The notes under the pieces are model-generated. The model was given only the letters and a program-made list of their open reading frames with translations. It had not been told where the DNA came from and searched no databases. A stretch of 64,000 nt of DNA, from NCBI GenBank assembly GCA_020631735.1, contig CM036231.1:3313831-3377830 (forward strand), in the 5' to 3' direction. The DNA comes from Saccharum officinarum (Eukaryota; Streptophyta; Magnoliopsida; Poales; Poaceae). A program made the position numbers and the translations under genes. This document shows positions 9,773-20,161 of the stretch, in pieces (position 1 is the stretch's first letter; each line of letters starts with the position of its first letter).

Positions 9773-12713
9773 CTACTTGTGGGCATGTGACTCTACATCA
9801 TGTTGAATCTTCCGTGGTGTTTTCTTTTTCTGCTTATACTTCGCATAAGAGTACCATATACCGCCAAATGTGTTGATCACCAGTCCAGTAACATTCAGAG
9901 CGTGCACTTCGACACCTCCCAACAGAACGAAACCGAGGGTCTGAAAAGCCAATGGGGAAAACATGATATAAGATTTACTTATTAGTTCTAGAACTTCAGA
10001 GCTCAGTTGCATCAAGGGTTCCAATGAAAGGTCAAACTGGTCATACATAAATAGGCAAACTTACCGTAGACCCGACGCCCTTGAGAACTCCTACTATTGT
10101 TGTAGTCAGAGCAGAATTCACAATTGTGCACCAGAACATAGTGAAATTGAGAACGATTCCCATCACCAGTGAGATAATGAGAAAACACTGAATGTCAGAG
10201 AGGCTGCCTGCAGTTCAAGTGTCACCAGACAATGCAAGTTAGGAATAGAGACATACAACCAATAATTGACGTAGAAACTTTAAGAGTACTATTATGTTAA
10301 TGAATAGCAGCGAAGTGTGAAACCATTGGCTTCAGAAACTCTGGAGAACTAACTTTAATTGTCATTTTGTTCTTGAGTTAAAGGGGTGAAACAAGGGAAC
10401 ATACAGAGATTGCTAGCTTAAATGTTCTGGTTAAATTTTAATATACTGCATTCATATCACTGACCTTTGCAGATAATACTGTAAGAGAATGGGGGAATTC
10501 TCCTGTTGCTATAATGAGGAAAAACAGAAATGGAAGTGACAATATGCTGTTGTAAAACATCAAGTCCACTGAGGAAAGACCATCTTCAGCACCTGATTTC
10601 TCCACCAGAATCAAATACATAGTCTGCATAATGCATATACATTCAGCTGTCAGATACAAAGATACATAACCTTGCCTTAAAAAACTCTCAAAAGATACAG
10701 AATAAATTTCTAAGAACAAAACAGAGTAGAAATCACACAACCTGGAAGAAGACTGATGTTAGAGCCATGCAGTATCCATATAGGTCAAAGGAAAAATCTC
10801 CAAGTGCTGCAATGAGGACACCAATGGCGGTGCAGATAACTGAAAGAATGACCTAAAGTAATTTGAATTGATCAGGATGTGGCAAACAACAATAAGAGCT
10901 GTTAATTCCCAGGGGAGAAACAGTGCATTTCTCTAATGTTTGAATTAAGTTGCAAATGATGAAATTTCAAAACAAGAATGTACAGCAGATCAAGAGTTTC
11001 AGTTACATTTGTCAGTGCCTTTCAGAATATATACCTAAAGTGCTTGCAAAATTTTACTGGAAACATGGACACCAGTAGCCAAGCAGTGATACTAACCAAG
11101 AATATTAAGATATTTTGGCAGGAACGTTGAAAAGAAGGATTTGTGGTACCCAGTAAGGCTACAATTCTCATAAACTTCGATTAAGCTTATCCACACTAAA
11201 TGGAGACAGTGAGGGGAGTTCAGCTTAAGTAATAATTGTACCATATGTTAAAGGAAGTGCAAAATAGACTAAAGAAATGCACTTCAATGGTCAGACCTGT
11301 GTCGGTGGCTTCCCCTTTCCCCGCATGCACCCAGCTACCAACACAGCAAGGGGAGTGATCCTCTTGATTGCAATATACATTGGGATGTTAACCCCTTTCA
11401 AGCTTGCTAGAGCAAATCCCACATTTGCATTGTAGAAAATAGACACTGGAAGAAGCTTCTTCGCAGTTATCAAGCTGAAATCTTTTCTTTTAGACATCCC
11501 TAGAACTTGACCAAAATGTATCAGAAGTGCCGTCGCTATTTGCTGCAGAAAGTAGCAGAGAAATTGAACATAACAATCAGACTTAGTCAAACATAGAAAC
11601 ATGCAATATTTTCTCGGCCGTGATGCTCAGCAATACCTGTAAAGTGAGGAGGGTCATGGAGTGAATATACTGGATAAGAACTGCTTTGTTCACGAAAACC
11701 ATTGCCATAGATGCGACTCCATAGGAAAAGGCAGCAGCTAAGCTGCAAGAACATATGTACAGGGAAATGGTCAGAACTTCCAATGCACTGCAATCTGGCC
11801 TGAATCAGTAGCTCTACACAAAATTGTTTTTTACTTTTCTCCTGAAAAATGTCTACTCTAGCATCAAACCATTACTACTTTCTAAACTGTTCATGACCCT
11901 ACTAACAAAGAAGATGGACATAGCCATTCTTGCTAAAGTTGAACTTGATACTAACCCCTAAGCGAAGTGAAATCTAGTAGGTTCGATTTACCTATGATGA
12001 AGCACAGAAGAGTGTCTCGTTTTTTTTTAATTTTGAAACGAGTGTGTAGTTTAATTATGCCACCACATCAAGCGGCCAGAGAGTCAGATAGTTGACTTGC
12101 ATACATACAGTACCAATGAAGGAGTAGGACTTACGCGCTATTTATATTCCAAGTTGCGACGAAATTGCTAATGAATCAACCAGTTTCTTTCTTTCTTTCA
12201 GTAATAAAAGGACCTCTCATTATCTAAAAAAAAAGGACATCTAAAATCCAATGCCTCTACGCTGCGAGCACAATAATCTGCAAAAGAAGCAGAGGGACTA
12301 GGCTGCCGAACGCCCATGAAGATAGCCTTGCCTGAGGGCGGGGGCGCGGGGCACAACGAACCAAATCCTTATCCACTTTGTGTTGTACTGTTGTGTGCCA
12401 ATCTGACGAACCAAATGGCAGCAGAAGGGGAAAAAATACACATGGAAATTCCTTCCCCGCACGATTCCACCATCCAAAAATCAAGCAAGCACCGAAAGCG
12501 TCGCGCGAAAACCGGCAGGGCACCGCCGCGCGGTTGGCAGCAACCCCACCACATCCCTCCCGTCCCCAGTCATCATGCGTGGAGGAGCGTAAAGCAAAGC
12601 GGGGCAGGGCAGGGCAGGGCGGCGGAGATGCGCAGCAAGAAGAAGAAAAAGGGAAGAGCGGGAAGCTATGCTCACCTGAGGATAGAGCTGGGCTCGCCGG
12701 CCTCCGCCCCCAT
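9773..12713 (-). CDS. Golgi-type nucleotide-sugar transporter (drug/metabolite transporter fold), one-base exon defect
   Basis: This multi-pass membrane antiporter probably moves a nucleotide sugar into the Golgi or ER lumen. Minus-strand exons: 12676-12713, 11637-11742, 11297-11542, 10742-10852, 10465-10623, 10065-10207 and 9773-9940, about 323 residues. The start MGAEAGEPSSIL leads straight into the first hydrophobic segment. Recognisable family segments are SYGVASMAMVFVNKAVL, VGFALASLKGVNIPMYIAIK, GVLKGVGSTTLGFVLLGGVE and the basic tail YSYAKYKQKKKTPRK. These fit the plant TPT/NST group; a UDP-GlcNAc transporter (UGNT1-like) is possible but the substrate is not proven. Exon 6 is 143 bases although both its borders should be phase 0, and its start reads correctly only if one T is missing near 10182-10186. 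This is either a disabling frameshift or a sequencing error. Confidence 0.8.
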
Positions 12714-12817
12714 GTCGCCCCTCGCGCTCCCGAGAAGCCGGGCTGCGGTTGCGGGTGCTCCGTGTCCGGGCGCGGGCGCGCGCTACATGGACCGGCCGTG
12801 CCTGCCGATGCGTGCGG

Positions 12818-12823
12818 GTGTGT

Positions 12824-12854
<31 letters not shown>

Positions 12855-12861
12855 GGGGGGG
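12818..12861. repeat. (GT)n plus 24-base G homopolymer upstream of the transporter
   Basis: A GT dinucleotide run (12818-12837) passes directly into 24 consecutive G (12838-12861), followed by G-rich triplets to about 12900. It lies 105-190 bases upstream of the minus-strand ATG at 12713, in the leader or promoter. Long homopolymers are poorly read, so its exact length is uncertain. Confidence 0.9.
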
Positions 12862-13051
12862 TGGGTGGGGGGTGGTGGGAGGAAGATCCGGAGCCGCTGG
12901 TTCAAGCGGGCTCATAAACTGACCTCGCTAGTAATAGTACTATTTGTTAATTGAGTTAACAATTGTATGAGGAGGCAAAGCACGCGCGAGGAGCGTGAGG
13001 ACGAAGCGATGCGCCGCTCTTTGTCGCGCCCAAGCTTTCCATTGAGACTAT

Positions 13052-13271
13052 CAGGCAAAATATTTCGTGAAAAAATACTAGATTTTTCGTCACATCAAAT
13101 CTTTAATACATACATGAAACATTAAATATAGATAAAAAAAATTAATTATACAGTTTAGACGAAATGGATAAAACGAATCTTTTAAGCCTAATTAAACCAT
13201 AATTAGACACTAATTATCAAATAAAGTGCTACAGTAGCATTTCGTAAAATATTTCAATAACTAAACCAGCC
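13052..13271. mobile_element. Grass-wide MITE copy, eroded at one end
   Basis: The segment holds the familiar order of motifs of a very common grass MITE: TTTCGTCACATCAAATCTTT, TAAATATAGA, a GACGAATC-like block, CCTAATTA, TAATTAGACACTAATTATC and GCTACAGTAGC, ending in AACTAAACCAGCCC. The left end is degraded and no target duplication was found. It is probably hAT- or Harbinger-derived; the family is recognised from memory. Confidence 0.6.
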
Positions 13272-13857
13272 CTCGCTGGACCACTTGAGAGGGGAGAACG
13301 CAGAGCTGTAGATCGATCCATTTCTGCCGGAGGATGGCTTGACTTTCCTGGGACTTTGGGCTTGGGCATCCATGCCCGCGAGGCACACGTACGATGGTCA
13401 ATGGTGCGAGAGGCAGGGAATGGACCTGTATAAAACGGTTCCTTCCTCCATGTGCCTGTGAGATGGAAAGAACCACGAATTCCTCTTTATTATAAAAACA
13501 ACAGCTTCGATTACTCTTTCATATATAAAAAAGTATAGCTCCGGACTTCTCTGGCTCTTCTGTTAAAGTCAAAGCTGTACCAAACAGATCCTTATTCGAC
13601 CCACTTGACTTGGTTTCAGCTAGTGATCGTATGGTGTAGCAAGAATAGAAAAAAAGTCTCTCTCTCTCTCTTTTTTGCCTCCTCATAATATTATATGTCA
13701 AGAACTTTCTCCTCGTCTATAAAACCAGATGTTGGCCCCCCAATTTAAACCAATTATTTTTGCATGGTAGCGGTTTATATGATTTTATGAATCAATAACA
13801 ATTTAGCATTATATACAAAATTAATGTACATCTCTGTATATAATATAGGTGCGAAAG
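13272..13857. other. Intergenic, no gene seen
   Basis: This AT-rich spacer lies between the transporter promoter region and an Ac-like element. It contains a (TC)n tract near 13659-13671 (plus strand). No supported ORF or RNA gene was found. Confidence 0.5.
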
Positions 13858-13865
13858 ACTACTGA

Positions 13866-14357
13866 TAGAGATGACAGCGGATCGGGTTCGGGTCAGATAC
13901 CCGCGGGTTTCGGGTTTGGGGATGTTTTTTCACCCACGGTTTTCGGTTCGGTTTCGGGTTTGGTATCGGGTTCGGTTTCGGGTTTGGTTTTTCACCCGTG
14001 GATATCCAATGGATATCCGAAATAAATCATTTGGAATTAAAACTCATGTTTTATAATATGCTAATAATAACTTGTTTACTTAGATTATTAAATCTATTCA
14101 AAATTGACTCATGAAAATATTTATTATTTATTGCCTCTTATTTATACATGTGAATATGTGTATATTTATCTACGGGTTTCGGGTATCCATTCGGGTTTCG
14201 GGTATCCGTTCGGGTTTCGGGTATGCGCGGGTTTGGTTTTGGTGATGAATTTTCACCCGAATCGGTTTTTGGTTTGGGTTCAGGTTTCGATTTCGGGTTT
14301 CGGTTTTGGGTGCACGGAGACTCCACCTGATCCGAACCCGACCCGTTGCCATCCTTA
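13866..14357. mobile_element. Non-autonomous Ac/Ds-like hAT element, 492 bp
   Basis: An exact 8-bp direct repeat ACTACTGA flanks it (13858-13865 and 14358-14365). The termini are TAGAGATGACAG on the left and TAAGGATGGCAAC (reverse complement) on the right, close to the Ac-type terminus TAGGGATGAAA. The interior consists largely of repeated CGGGTTTCGGGT words on the left and right with an AT-rich centre, and no transposase frame. The repeated words probably represent transposase-binding subterminal motifs. Confidence 0.88.
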
Positions 14358-14589
14358 ACTACTGATACGAAATAAAGCAAACCGAACTACTGCTATCTCG
14401 TAAACTGTTACATCTTCCAACAACACTGAAAACATCGACATCCCAGAATCAAAGTAAAATACAACTTAACAAATATACATCCCCAGATCCCCAAGCACAG
14501 CGTCCCCCTCGTACGTAGTTGTTAGTTGCTAGTTGCTACAGATGTTAACAGTGGAGTGGAAGGGGGCGGCGTAGGATTGTTCCAACATC

Positions 14590-16840
14590 TCAGACAATGT
14601 TCATCTCGATCATCTTCAATGATTGTGCAGGCGCAGAGCCATCATGCACTGCATTAGCATTATGTCCACGTTCGTGGCTTATTGCTTCATTGAGGAGCCC
14701 CTCAGGGACAGAGCAATCACTCCCGTGGCCACCTTGGTGATCACCGTTTGTGGCTTCAGGATGGGGGTGATCAATAAGGACAGAAATGTTGTCCGTGGTG
14801 TTCTCAAGTGGATGATATTGTTGGTCGCCAGGGTTCGTGCTGCCGGCTGTTTGTACTGCATCAGCGTCTTCAGCTCCGGTCAATCTGGCGTAAGCCAACT
14901 TGGCAATGCTTATCAGCAGCATCAGAGAAGAAATGAGTCCACTAACGAGGAAGAGACCAGAGAAATTTCGCAGAGTGAGAAGTGTATAATCTGCCTTAGT
15001 TATGGTCAGCGATGCATCATCATCATCTGTGCTTGTGCCCAGCCATTCTTTTTCGATTGTTGAGACCTCTTCCCCTCCAGTGATGTCCAAAATTGCGCTG
15101 GAAAGACAATTCACCAGTTGACAATGACATGAATTGAATACCTAAATGTAAAACGGAAAGACATATAGCATTATTAATCAGGATAGCCATTATATTCCCA
15201 CAGATACTGAAAACATGCAGTTTTCTCTTGAAGAGTCAATAAGCACGAGATGGAGCAGCTTACAAAACCAAAACCAGGGGTTCTGAATATTTGATCCTGA
15301 ATTTCGAATTCGTCCTTGTATCTTGAGTCAGAGAGGAAAGCTTTTAGATAGGGGACCTCATCAACGATAGCTGACACACCACCGTTCTTGGATCCATTCG
15401 TCAAAGCTTTAGCATACTCATCTGCTGAAGAATAAGCAGTTGAGTTTTCTGCGGTGAAATGTCTATGCCTCAAGAGGGAGAGCACAAATGATCCCTTCTG
15501 GTATCCAACAGAGTCGCCAGCCTTCAGAAGTTGGTTCAGATCCTTCACCGAAGGCTGGAGCCTATCTGCAGTTAACAAGGATGACAAACTTGCTGTGTAA
15601 CTCTGTACCAGGACCAGCACTAGAAAACACCATATCACCACAACAAATCGTGACAATGGGCTTCTAACATTTTGACCTGTGAATTATGAACTTTTTTAGA
15701 TAGTGGAACGAGGTTCCAGCTGATTATTTATGAACTGTGGTAAGAAACTAAACTAAAGAAAACAAAGTTAAGCCCAAAATGCTGACCGTGAGAAAACGTC
15801 CGAGTGGAGAAAGCAAAGTAGGCAGCAGTGCTGAACTGTCCCATAGCTGATCCTTGGTACTCCGGAATTTTCGGTCTCTCAATCATCCAGATAACAAACC
15901 CAGTGAAGCAGAAGAATCCCACGGTTGCAAACCAAAGCTCGTTGCTTAGTGGGGTTAAAAATCTCCACTGGATTGGATCCGATCGGTCACGGTGCACAAG
16001 CAAAGCCACGCCCGACTGTGTGTATGGCATTGTGAAGTCCACGGTATTGATTCGGTCAGAGGTTATGGTCACATCACCTGCTGCTCCGTCCAGGTTCTGC
16101 TAATTTTTTTCTCTCGAAAGATCAGGTTCTGCTAATTTGTTATTGTTCCAAGAAATTCAGAAGAGTTACAAGAAAAAGGAAGATTAGTGGAAACAAGTTA
16201 TAATCTTATGAGTTAAGACATAGTATTAAAGTATGCAATGGAGCTATGCAGGAGTGATGCTAGCTCACCCCTGAAGATACGTTGCCTACTAGATCGTCAT
16301 AAGAACTGTCGAAAACACAATACTCATAGCGTGGAGGGTCCTGTAGCTCCTTCATAGCATCTTCAAAGACAGCAATGCTGTAGCCAGTGATATTTTGTTC
16401 CTTGGTACTAGAACAAATATTAGTACCATTGCAATATAAACAAGGATCGGAAACCTTCACAAATTTTTCAAAACCATGTTTTAGTGGCACGCCAATCCTG
16501 AGTGGCTTCATAGTATTGTCACTGCACACCTTCCCCAAGTTTCTTTCCACTAATAATTTTCTGGCATTTGTGCTCTTGGATTCTGGATTAAGTGAAGGTT
16601 CAGGGTCAAGTATCTTGTCACTCCCTTTAGATGTCATTACTGGATCTTCTTGCCAGAACACAGGTTCCAGTTCCATAGTCCCAGTGCCACTATTATTTAA
16701 GCCACCATGTATACCCAAATATGTTTCCTCCATCCAGATAGACATCAAGTTTCCAAACTGGGAAAACTTTACTGCTTTGACGACTGACTTCTGAGGAGCT
16801 ACAATGGCTTGAACTTGGGCATTATTGATTAGGTCCTCGG
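14590..16840 (-). pseudogene. Glutamate receptor-like gene 1, lacking the amino-terminal domain
   Basis: Plant GLRs are plasma-membrane cation channels gated by amino acids. Four minus-strand exons join in phase: 16269-16840, 15787-16096, 15264-15676 and 14590-15141, about 614 open residues with no stop. They cover the S1 ligand lobe (ITSDRINTVDFTMPYTQSG), the pore and M3 motif (SYTASLSSLLTADRL), S2, the last membrane helix (GLFLVSGLISSLMLL) and a polar tail. The first exon begins at AEDLINNAQVQAIVAPQ but then jumps to sequence just before S1. About 290 residues of the bacterial-binding-protein-like amino-terminal domain present in GLR2 (62202-63616) are missing, and no upstream exon or signal peptide was found. 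Expression as a truncated channel is possible; I consider a 5'-deleted pseudogene more likely. Confidence 0.8.
16091..16138 (-). mobile_element. Minute retroinsertion at a GLR1 splice acceptor
   Basis: A 16-bp direct repeat CAGGTTCTGCTAATTT (16091-16106 and 16123-16138) brackets 16 bases. Read on the minus strand, the insert and flanking bases give TTTCGAGAGAAAAAAA, the kind of 3' end and poly-A left by a LINE. The insertion duplicated the acceptor TTAGCAG of GLR1 exon 2, so two acceptors lie 32 bases apart. Confidence 0.55.
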
Positions 16841-17329
16841 CTGCATAAAGCAATGCATCAAAGAAATATTCTAATGAATAAATACCTTGAAACCCTAAAA
16901 GATACATGTGACAATTATTTCATAGAAAAAGAAAATTTTGGATCCCCATTAGTTTAGGATGTTCCTTTGTTGAGTGCAACAGAATGAATAGGAATTGTTT
17001 TATTTCAAAAAAAGTTTTTCTTATTAAAAAGGGAGGGAGGAAGAGGAACCGATAATAAGGGAGGAGGAAGAGGAAGTGAGAATAAGGAAGGAAACAGAAA
17101 TTTTTAACTATAATAGAGGAAGCAGAAAATCTCAAAAAGAGGAATAAATCTCGTTTACAAGTCCTTTCTATATGGAAATTAAACCTATTGCTCTAGATGC
17201 CATTCTACTACTCTCTCTGTCCTATAATATAAGGAATTCAAGAGATTTTCAGACCAAATAAAAGAGCCTGGCAAGAGGTCATCTTGCCCTTGACTAATTA
17301 GGATGGGGAGAGTAGTCCATTTGTTATTT
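16841..17329. other. Upstream flank of GLR1, purine-rich, no gene
   Basis: Instead of the missing GLR1 upstream exon, this stretch shows AT-rich sequence and a purine tract at about 17026-17120. Nothing coding was recognised. Confidence 0.5.
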
Positions 17330-17586
17330 GGGAGCGTATGCTATGGAAACTAGCTTCTTGTGGAAACTATGGAAACTTTAATCTAAGTCCACATGATTCT
17401 AATCTGATGATCTCAGATGAAGGTGGGTCATTTATTCACTTAAACCCTCCCACCAAGATTCTAATCCGATGATCTCAGATGAAGCACAACCCACCTTCAG
17501 CTGAGGCCATCGGATTAGAATCCTGTGGACTTGATTGAAGTTTCCATAGTTTCCACCAGAAGCTAGTTTCCATAGCATACGCTCCC
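17330..17586. mobile_element. Mutator-type MITE with long terminal inverted repeats
   Basis: About 80 bases at each end are near-perfect inverted repeats starting GGGAGCGTATGCTATGGAAA. A 9-bp direct repeat TTGTTATTT lies immediately outside both ends (17321-17329 and 17587-17595). Long inverted repeats with a 9-bp target duplication define Mutator-like elements. The 257-bp length leaves no room for a transposase, so it depends on one in trans. Confidence 0.92.
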
Positions 17587-17595
17587 TTGTTATTT

Positions 17596-18159
17596 TACTT
17601 AATTATTGCTTCTTGTTTTTTTTGTCTCACTAATTAAAAGGAATATTAATATTTCCTGCCAGGAAAGACATAGGATAGAGGAGGTTGAAGACAAATTAAT
17701 GCTTGCCTCACAATATTTGTTTGGTAGTGTAGCTTGCTAGAGTAGTTAGTTGTTCTTGTTACTACTTACTAGTCACTGGTTGTTAGTAGCTCTCTAGTGT
17801 AGTTAGTTGCTAGTCACTCTTGTATGGTGTTGTGATATAGATTAGGAACCTTTGCTACTAAAATTATGTAGGGGATTGCTTGGGTTTATTAGAGCTAGAG
17901 CTTGTTGTTGCTATTAGGGTCATTTGTTATACTAATCAATTTTGCTCTAGTCTTGTGCTTTTGTAGAAGAAAAAATTATAGGCTATTCATCCCCTCTAGC
18001 CATCTAGATCCTTTCACCTATGGAGACATGGAATACATGGTGAATGGTAACAAATACACCATGGGGGTACTATCTTGCCAATTGGTTCTAGCCTTCTTGG
18101 GCAACTTTGTGAAGAGCTATAACAATCCACAACAAAACAAGAAAATTCATTTCATAAAA
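17596..18159. other. Intergenic, unassigned
   Basis: This is mostly AT-rich sequence. The phrase around 17985-18015 (CATCCCCTCTAGCCATCTAG) resembles text often seen near grass copia elements, but no LTR pair or coding domain was found to support it. Confidence 0.35.
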
Positions 18160-18530
18160 GCCCAATAAGGATGAGAATGGATGTGGAGAGATCATTTGGT
18201 GTTCGGCTAGCTTGATTTGCCATGGTGAGGCATCCTACTAGAGGAATAAGGACACCATATGATAAATGATGCCAACAATGTGCTATGGTCATGAGCAACT
18301 TGATTGTTGAGAATGAGCAAGATACACAAGGGGAAGATGAATATGATGCAGATGGCTGCAAGGTCATGAGGGAGAAGGATTACCAATGGCATGATCCACT
18401 TTGTATTGATTGAGTTCTTAAAGATACAAGAGGAGATTAAAGACATGCAAGCAAATGATATGCTTTCAGAGGATCTTCTTGAGCATTTGTGGGCACTTCA
18501 TATTGCTGACGTACATGATTACTAATAGTT
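18160..18530 (+). pseudogene. Decayed PIF/Harbinger transposase C-terminus
   Basis: Translated fragments in several frames recall the end of a PIF/Harbinger transposase: RMDVERSFGV near 18171, then an IVENEQDTQGEDEYDADG stretch near 18303, and EEIKDMQANDMLSEDLLEHL near 18430-18490, in the order expected for that family. Several stops and frameshifts separate them. No terminal repeats were located. Confidence 0.55.
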
Positions 18531-19426
18531 TGTACGCTCTTAGTTTATGTCATGTGAAGGACAATTTTATCTTTAAATTTGAATATGTCATGTTTGAAAT
18601 CGTTAATTTGAATGTTTCAATTCTATTCATTACAAATAAGTTAGCATAAATATTTGATGCATAATATATGAGAGAAAAAAGAATGGGGGCTTTAGATTTA
18701 GGCAGTGTTGCACTGCTTCTAGAGTTGAAAGCTGAAAATAGGGCCCTAGAAGTAGGGGGAGCTCTTGCTCAAGAAGTAGGGGCCTTGATTTAGGGGGCCT
18801 ACTATTGAAGGTGCTCTAAGACTCTAGTTATGTTTGATAGGTTGAACTTATGTTCATCGATCGGGGATAAAAAAAGGAGTATTCTTGGATGCTTGCTAAT
18901 GTTTGGACAAGTCACATATCTCTTACCACTAGTGAAAGCTTGATAAAAAAGGTGGAATTTGTAGGGTAAGAAAAGAGGGTTGATTGATTCTTCCCCTCTC
19001 CATCTTCCTCATACTTTTCTTCCCTTAAGTTTATAACCAGTGGGAGGGGCATGATTCAAGCCTTCAACATAGGAGATCACGTATGCATGCCCACATGTTG
19101 TATTGAGCATATATCGACACGTTAAACAAATATCTCAAGCTAAGGTTTCAATTAAACACACGTTAAATATAACATGCGACTCGATCAAAGGAGAAAAACT
19201 ACCAATAGGAGTGATTGTAACACACAGGAATTGGCAACTGAAGTCTATTATAACCCGATAAATAACATCATAAACATTGTGTTAGAATATGAACAGATCA
19301 GAGTAAAAAAAAAGAAAATATGAGTTGTGAGCTCTAAATTTATCTATAATAATGTTGTAATAATGATGTCTACTAAAATTATTGGACGTGGGGGGAAACA
19401 TGTATATGGGTCGATGATCGAACTAG
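18531..19426. other. Intergenic, no gene seen
   Basis: This is AT-rich DNA. No supported ORF, terminal repeat pair or RNA gene was found. Confidence 0.5.
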
Positions 19427-19429
19427 TTA

Positions 19430-19607
19430 GGCCCTCTTTGGTAGGGTTTTTTCCGGCTCTGTCTTCATGCTACAGTGCCAGAGGAGCTACAAAACGTGGC
19501 TTCCTCGGGCTCCTAATTCATTTCGTGAAGAGAGAGAAAAATGACTTCTTGCTACAGTAGCTGGTTCAGCAGGAGCTGGAGCTCCTAGAGCCTTGCCAAA
19601 CTGGCTC
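19430..19607. mobile_element. Tourist-type (PIF/Harbinger) MITE, 178 bp
   Basis: The inverted termini are GGCCCTCTTTGGTAGGG at the left and GAGCCAGTTTGGCAAGG as the reverse complement of the right. A 3-bp TTA duplication lies on both sides (19427-19429 and 19608-19610), as expected for Tourist elements. Confidence 0.75.
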
Positions 19608-19677
19608 TTAATTAGCTACTAGTCTACATGTCGTAATCGATATATATCCATCCCTCAAAATAATTAGTAAAAGTTAA

Positions 19678-19941
19678 TTACAGGCCCCTTAAATATTTTC
19701 TCGAAGAAAGTTCAAAAAAAAATTCCCAAAGAAATCCCAGCGTGCCGCCGTAGTTCGAGTTCTTCGCCTCCGGTGCCTTGGAAATCCCGGCGGCGGCGGG
19801 TGTCCACCCCCCGACGTCGACCGGCAGTGTCGCCGCCCGAGCCACAGCCGTTCCAATTCCAATGAACACGAGCGACCAGAGGAGAGCCGCGGCAGCAGCT
19901 CCGGCGAAGAGAGAGCGTCCTCCCATTTCCATCTGCCTCAT
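19678..19941 (-). CDS. Small hypothetical protein with probable signal peptide
   Basis: An 87-residue frame begins MRQMEMGGRSLFAGAAAAAL. A hydrophobic stretch to about residue 35, ending in an AxA-like site (VARA), resembles a secretion signal. LPVDVGGWTP follows. The GGW after a signal peptide weakly recalls phytocystatins, but the downstream cystatin motifs are absent, so no function is assigned. A TATATATA box lies about 115-120 bases upstream. The C-terminal third is low complexity and may be truncated or non-coding. It could be the first exon of a broken gene. Confidence 0.35.
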   Translation of the reverse strand: MRQMEMGGRSLFAGAAAAALLWSLVFIGIGTAVARAATLPVDVGGWTPAAAGISKAPEAKNSNYGGTLGFLWEFFFELSSRKYLRGL

Positions 19942-20053
19942 TTCAACGATCTCAAATTCACCCCACGTATGGTTTTGGTTTGGTTTTCAAAGTCGTTTGA
20001 GACTTTTTTGAGGTACGAAAATGATTGAGCACAGCACACAACAGTTGGTCTAG

Positions 20054-20061
20054 TATATATA
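20054..20061 (-). promoter_or_regulatory. Possible TATA box for the 19941 ORF
   Basis: TATATATA-type sequence on the minus strand, followed by a CA-rich leader with TTGTGTGCTGTGCTC about 30 bases further on. Position and orientation fit a core promoter for the small ORF starting at 19941. Confidence 0.4.
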
Positions 20062-20161
20062 GAGAGAGACGACGAACTAGCAGGCGGTCGGAGCCAAATG
20101 CGAGCCACAGCACGGCGCCACCCAAATGCATACGCGATTTCTCCGACGACGATTCTCTAGT

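Noticed and set aside
12316..12954. ORFs across the transporter leader
   Set aside because: They overlap the transporter first exon antisense, run through the GT/G tract and show no domain.
13880..14330. Interstitial telomere-like repeat (GGGTTTCGGG words)
   Set aside because: The unit differs from the plant telomere TTTAGGG and the block is bounded by hAT ends with an 8-bp duplication.
15097..15098. Splice acceptor at TTTCCAG before CGCAATT in GLR1 exon 4
   Set aside because: The family sequence continues upstream (QLVNCLSSAILDI), and the acceptor before GTATTC at 15141 gives the correct phase and matches GLR2.
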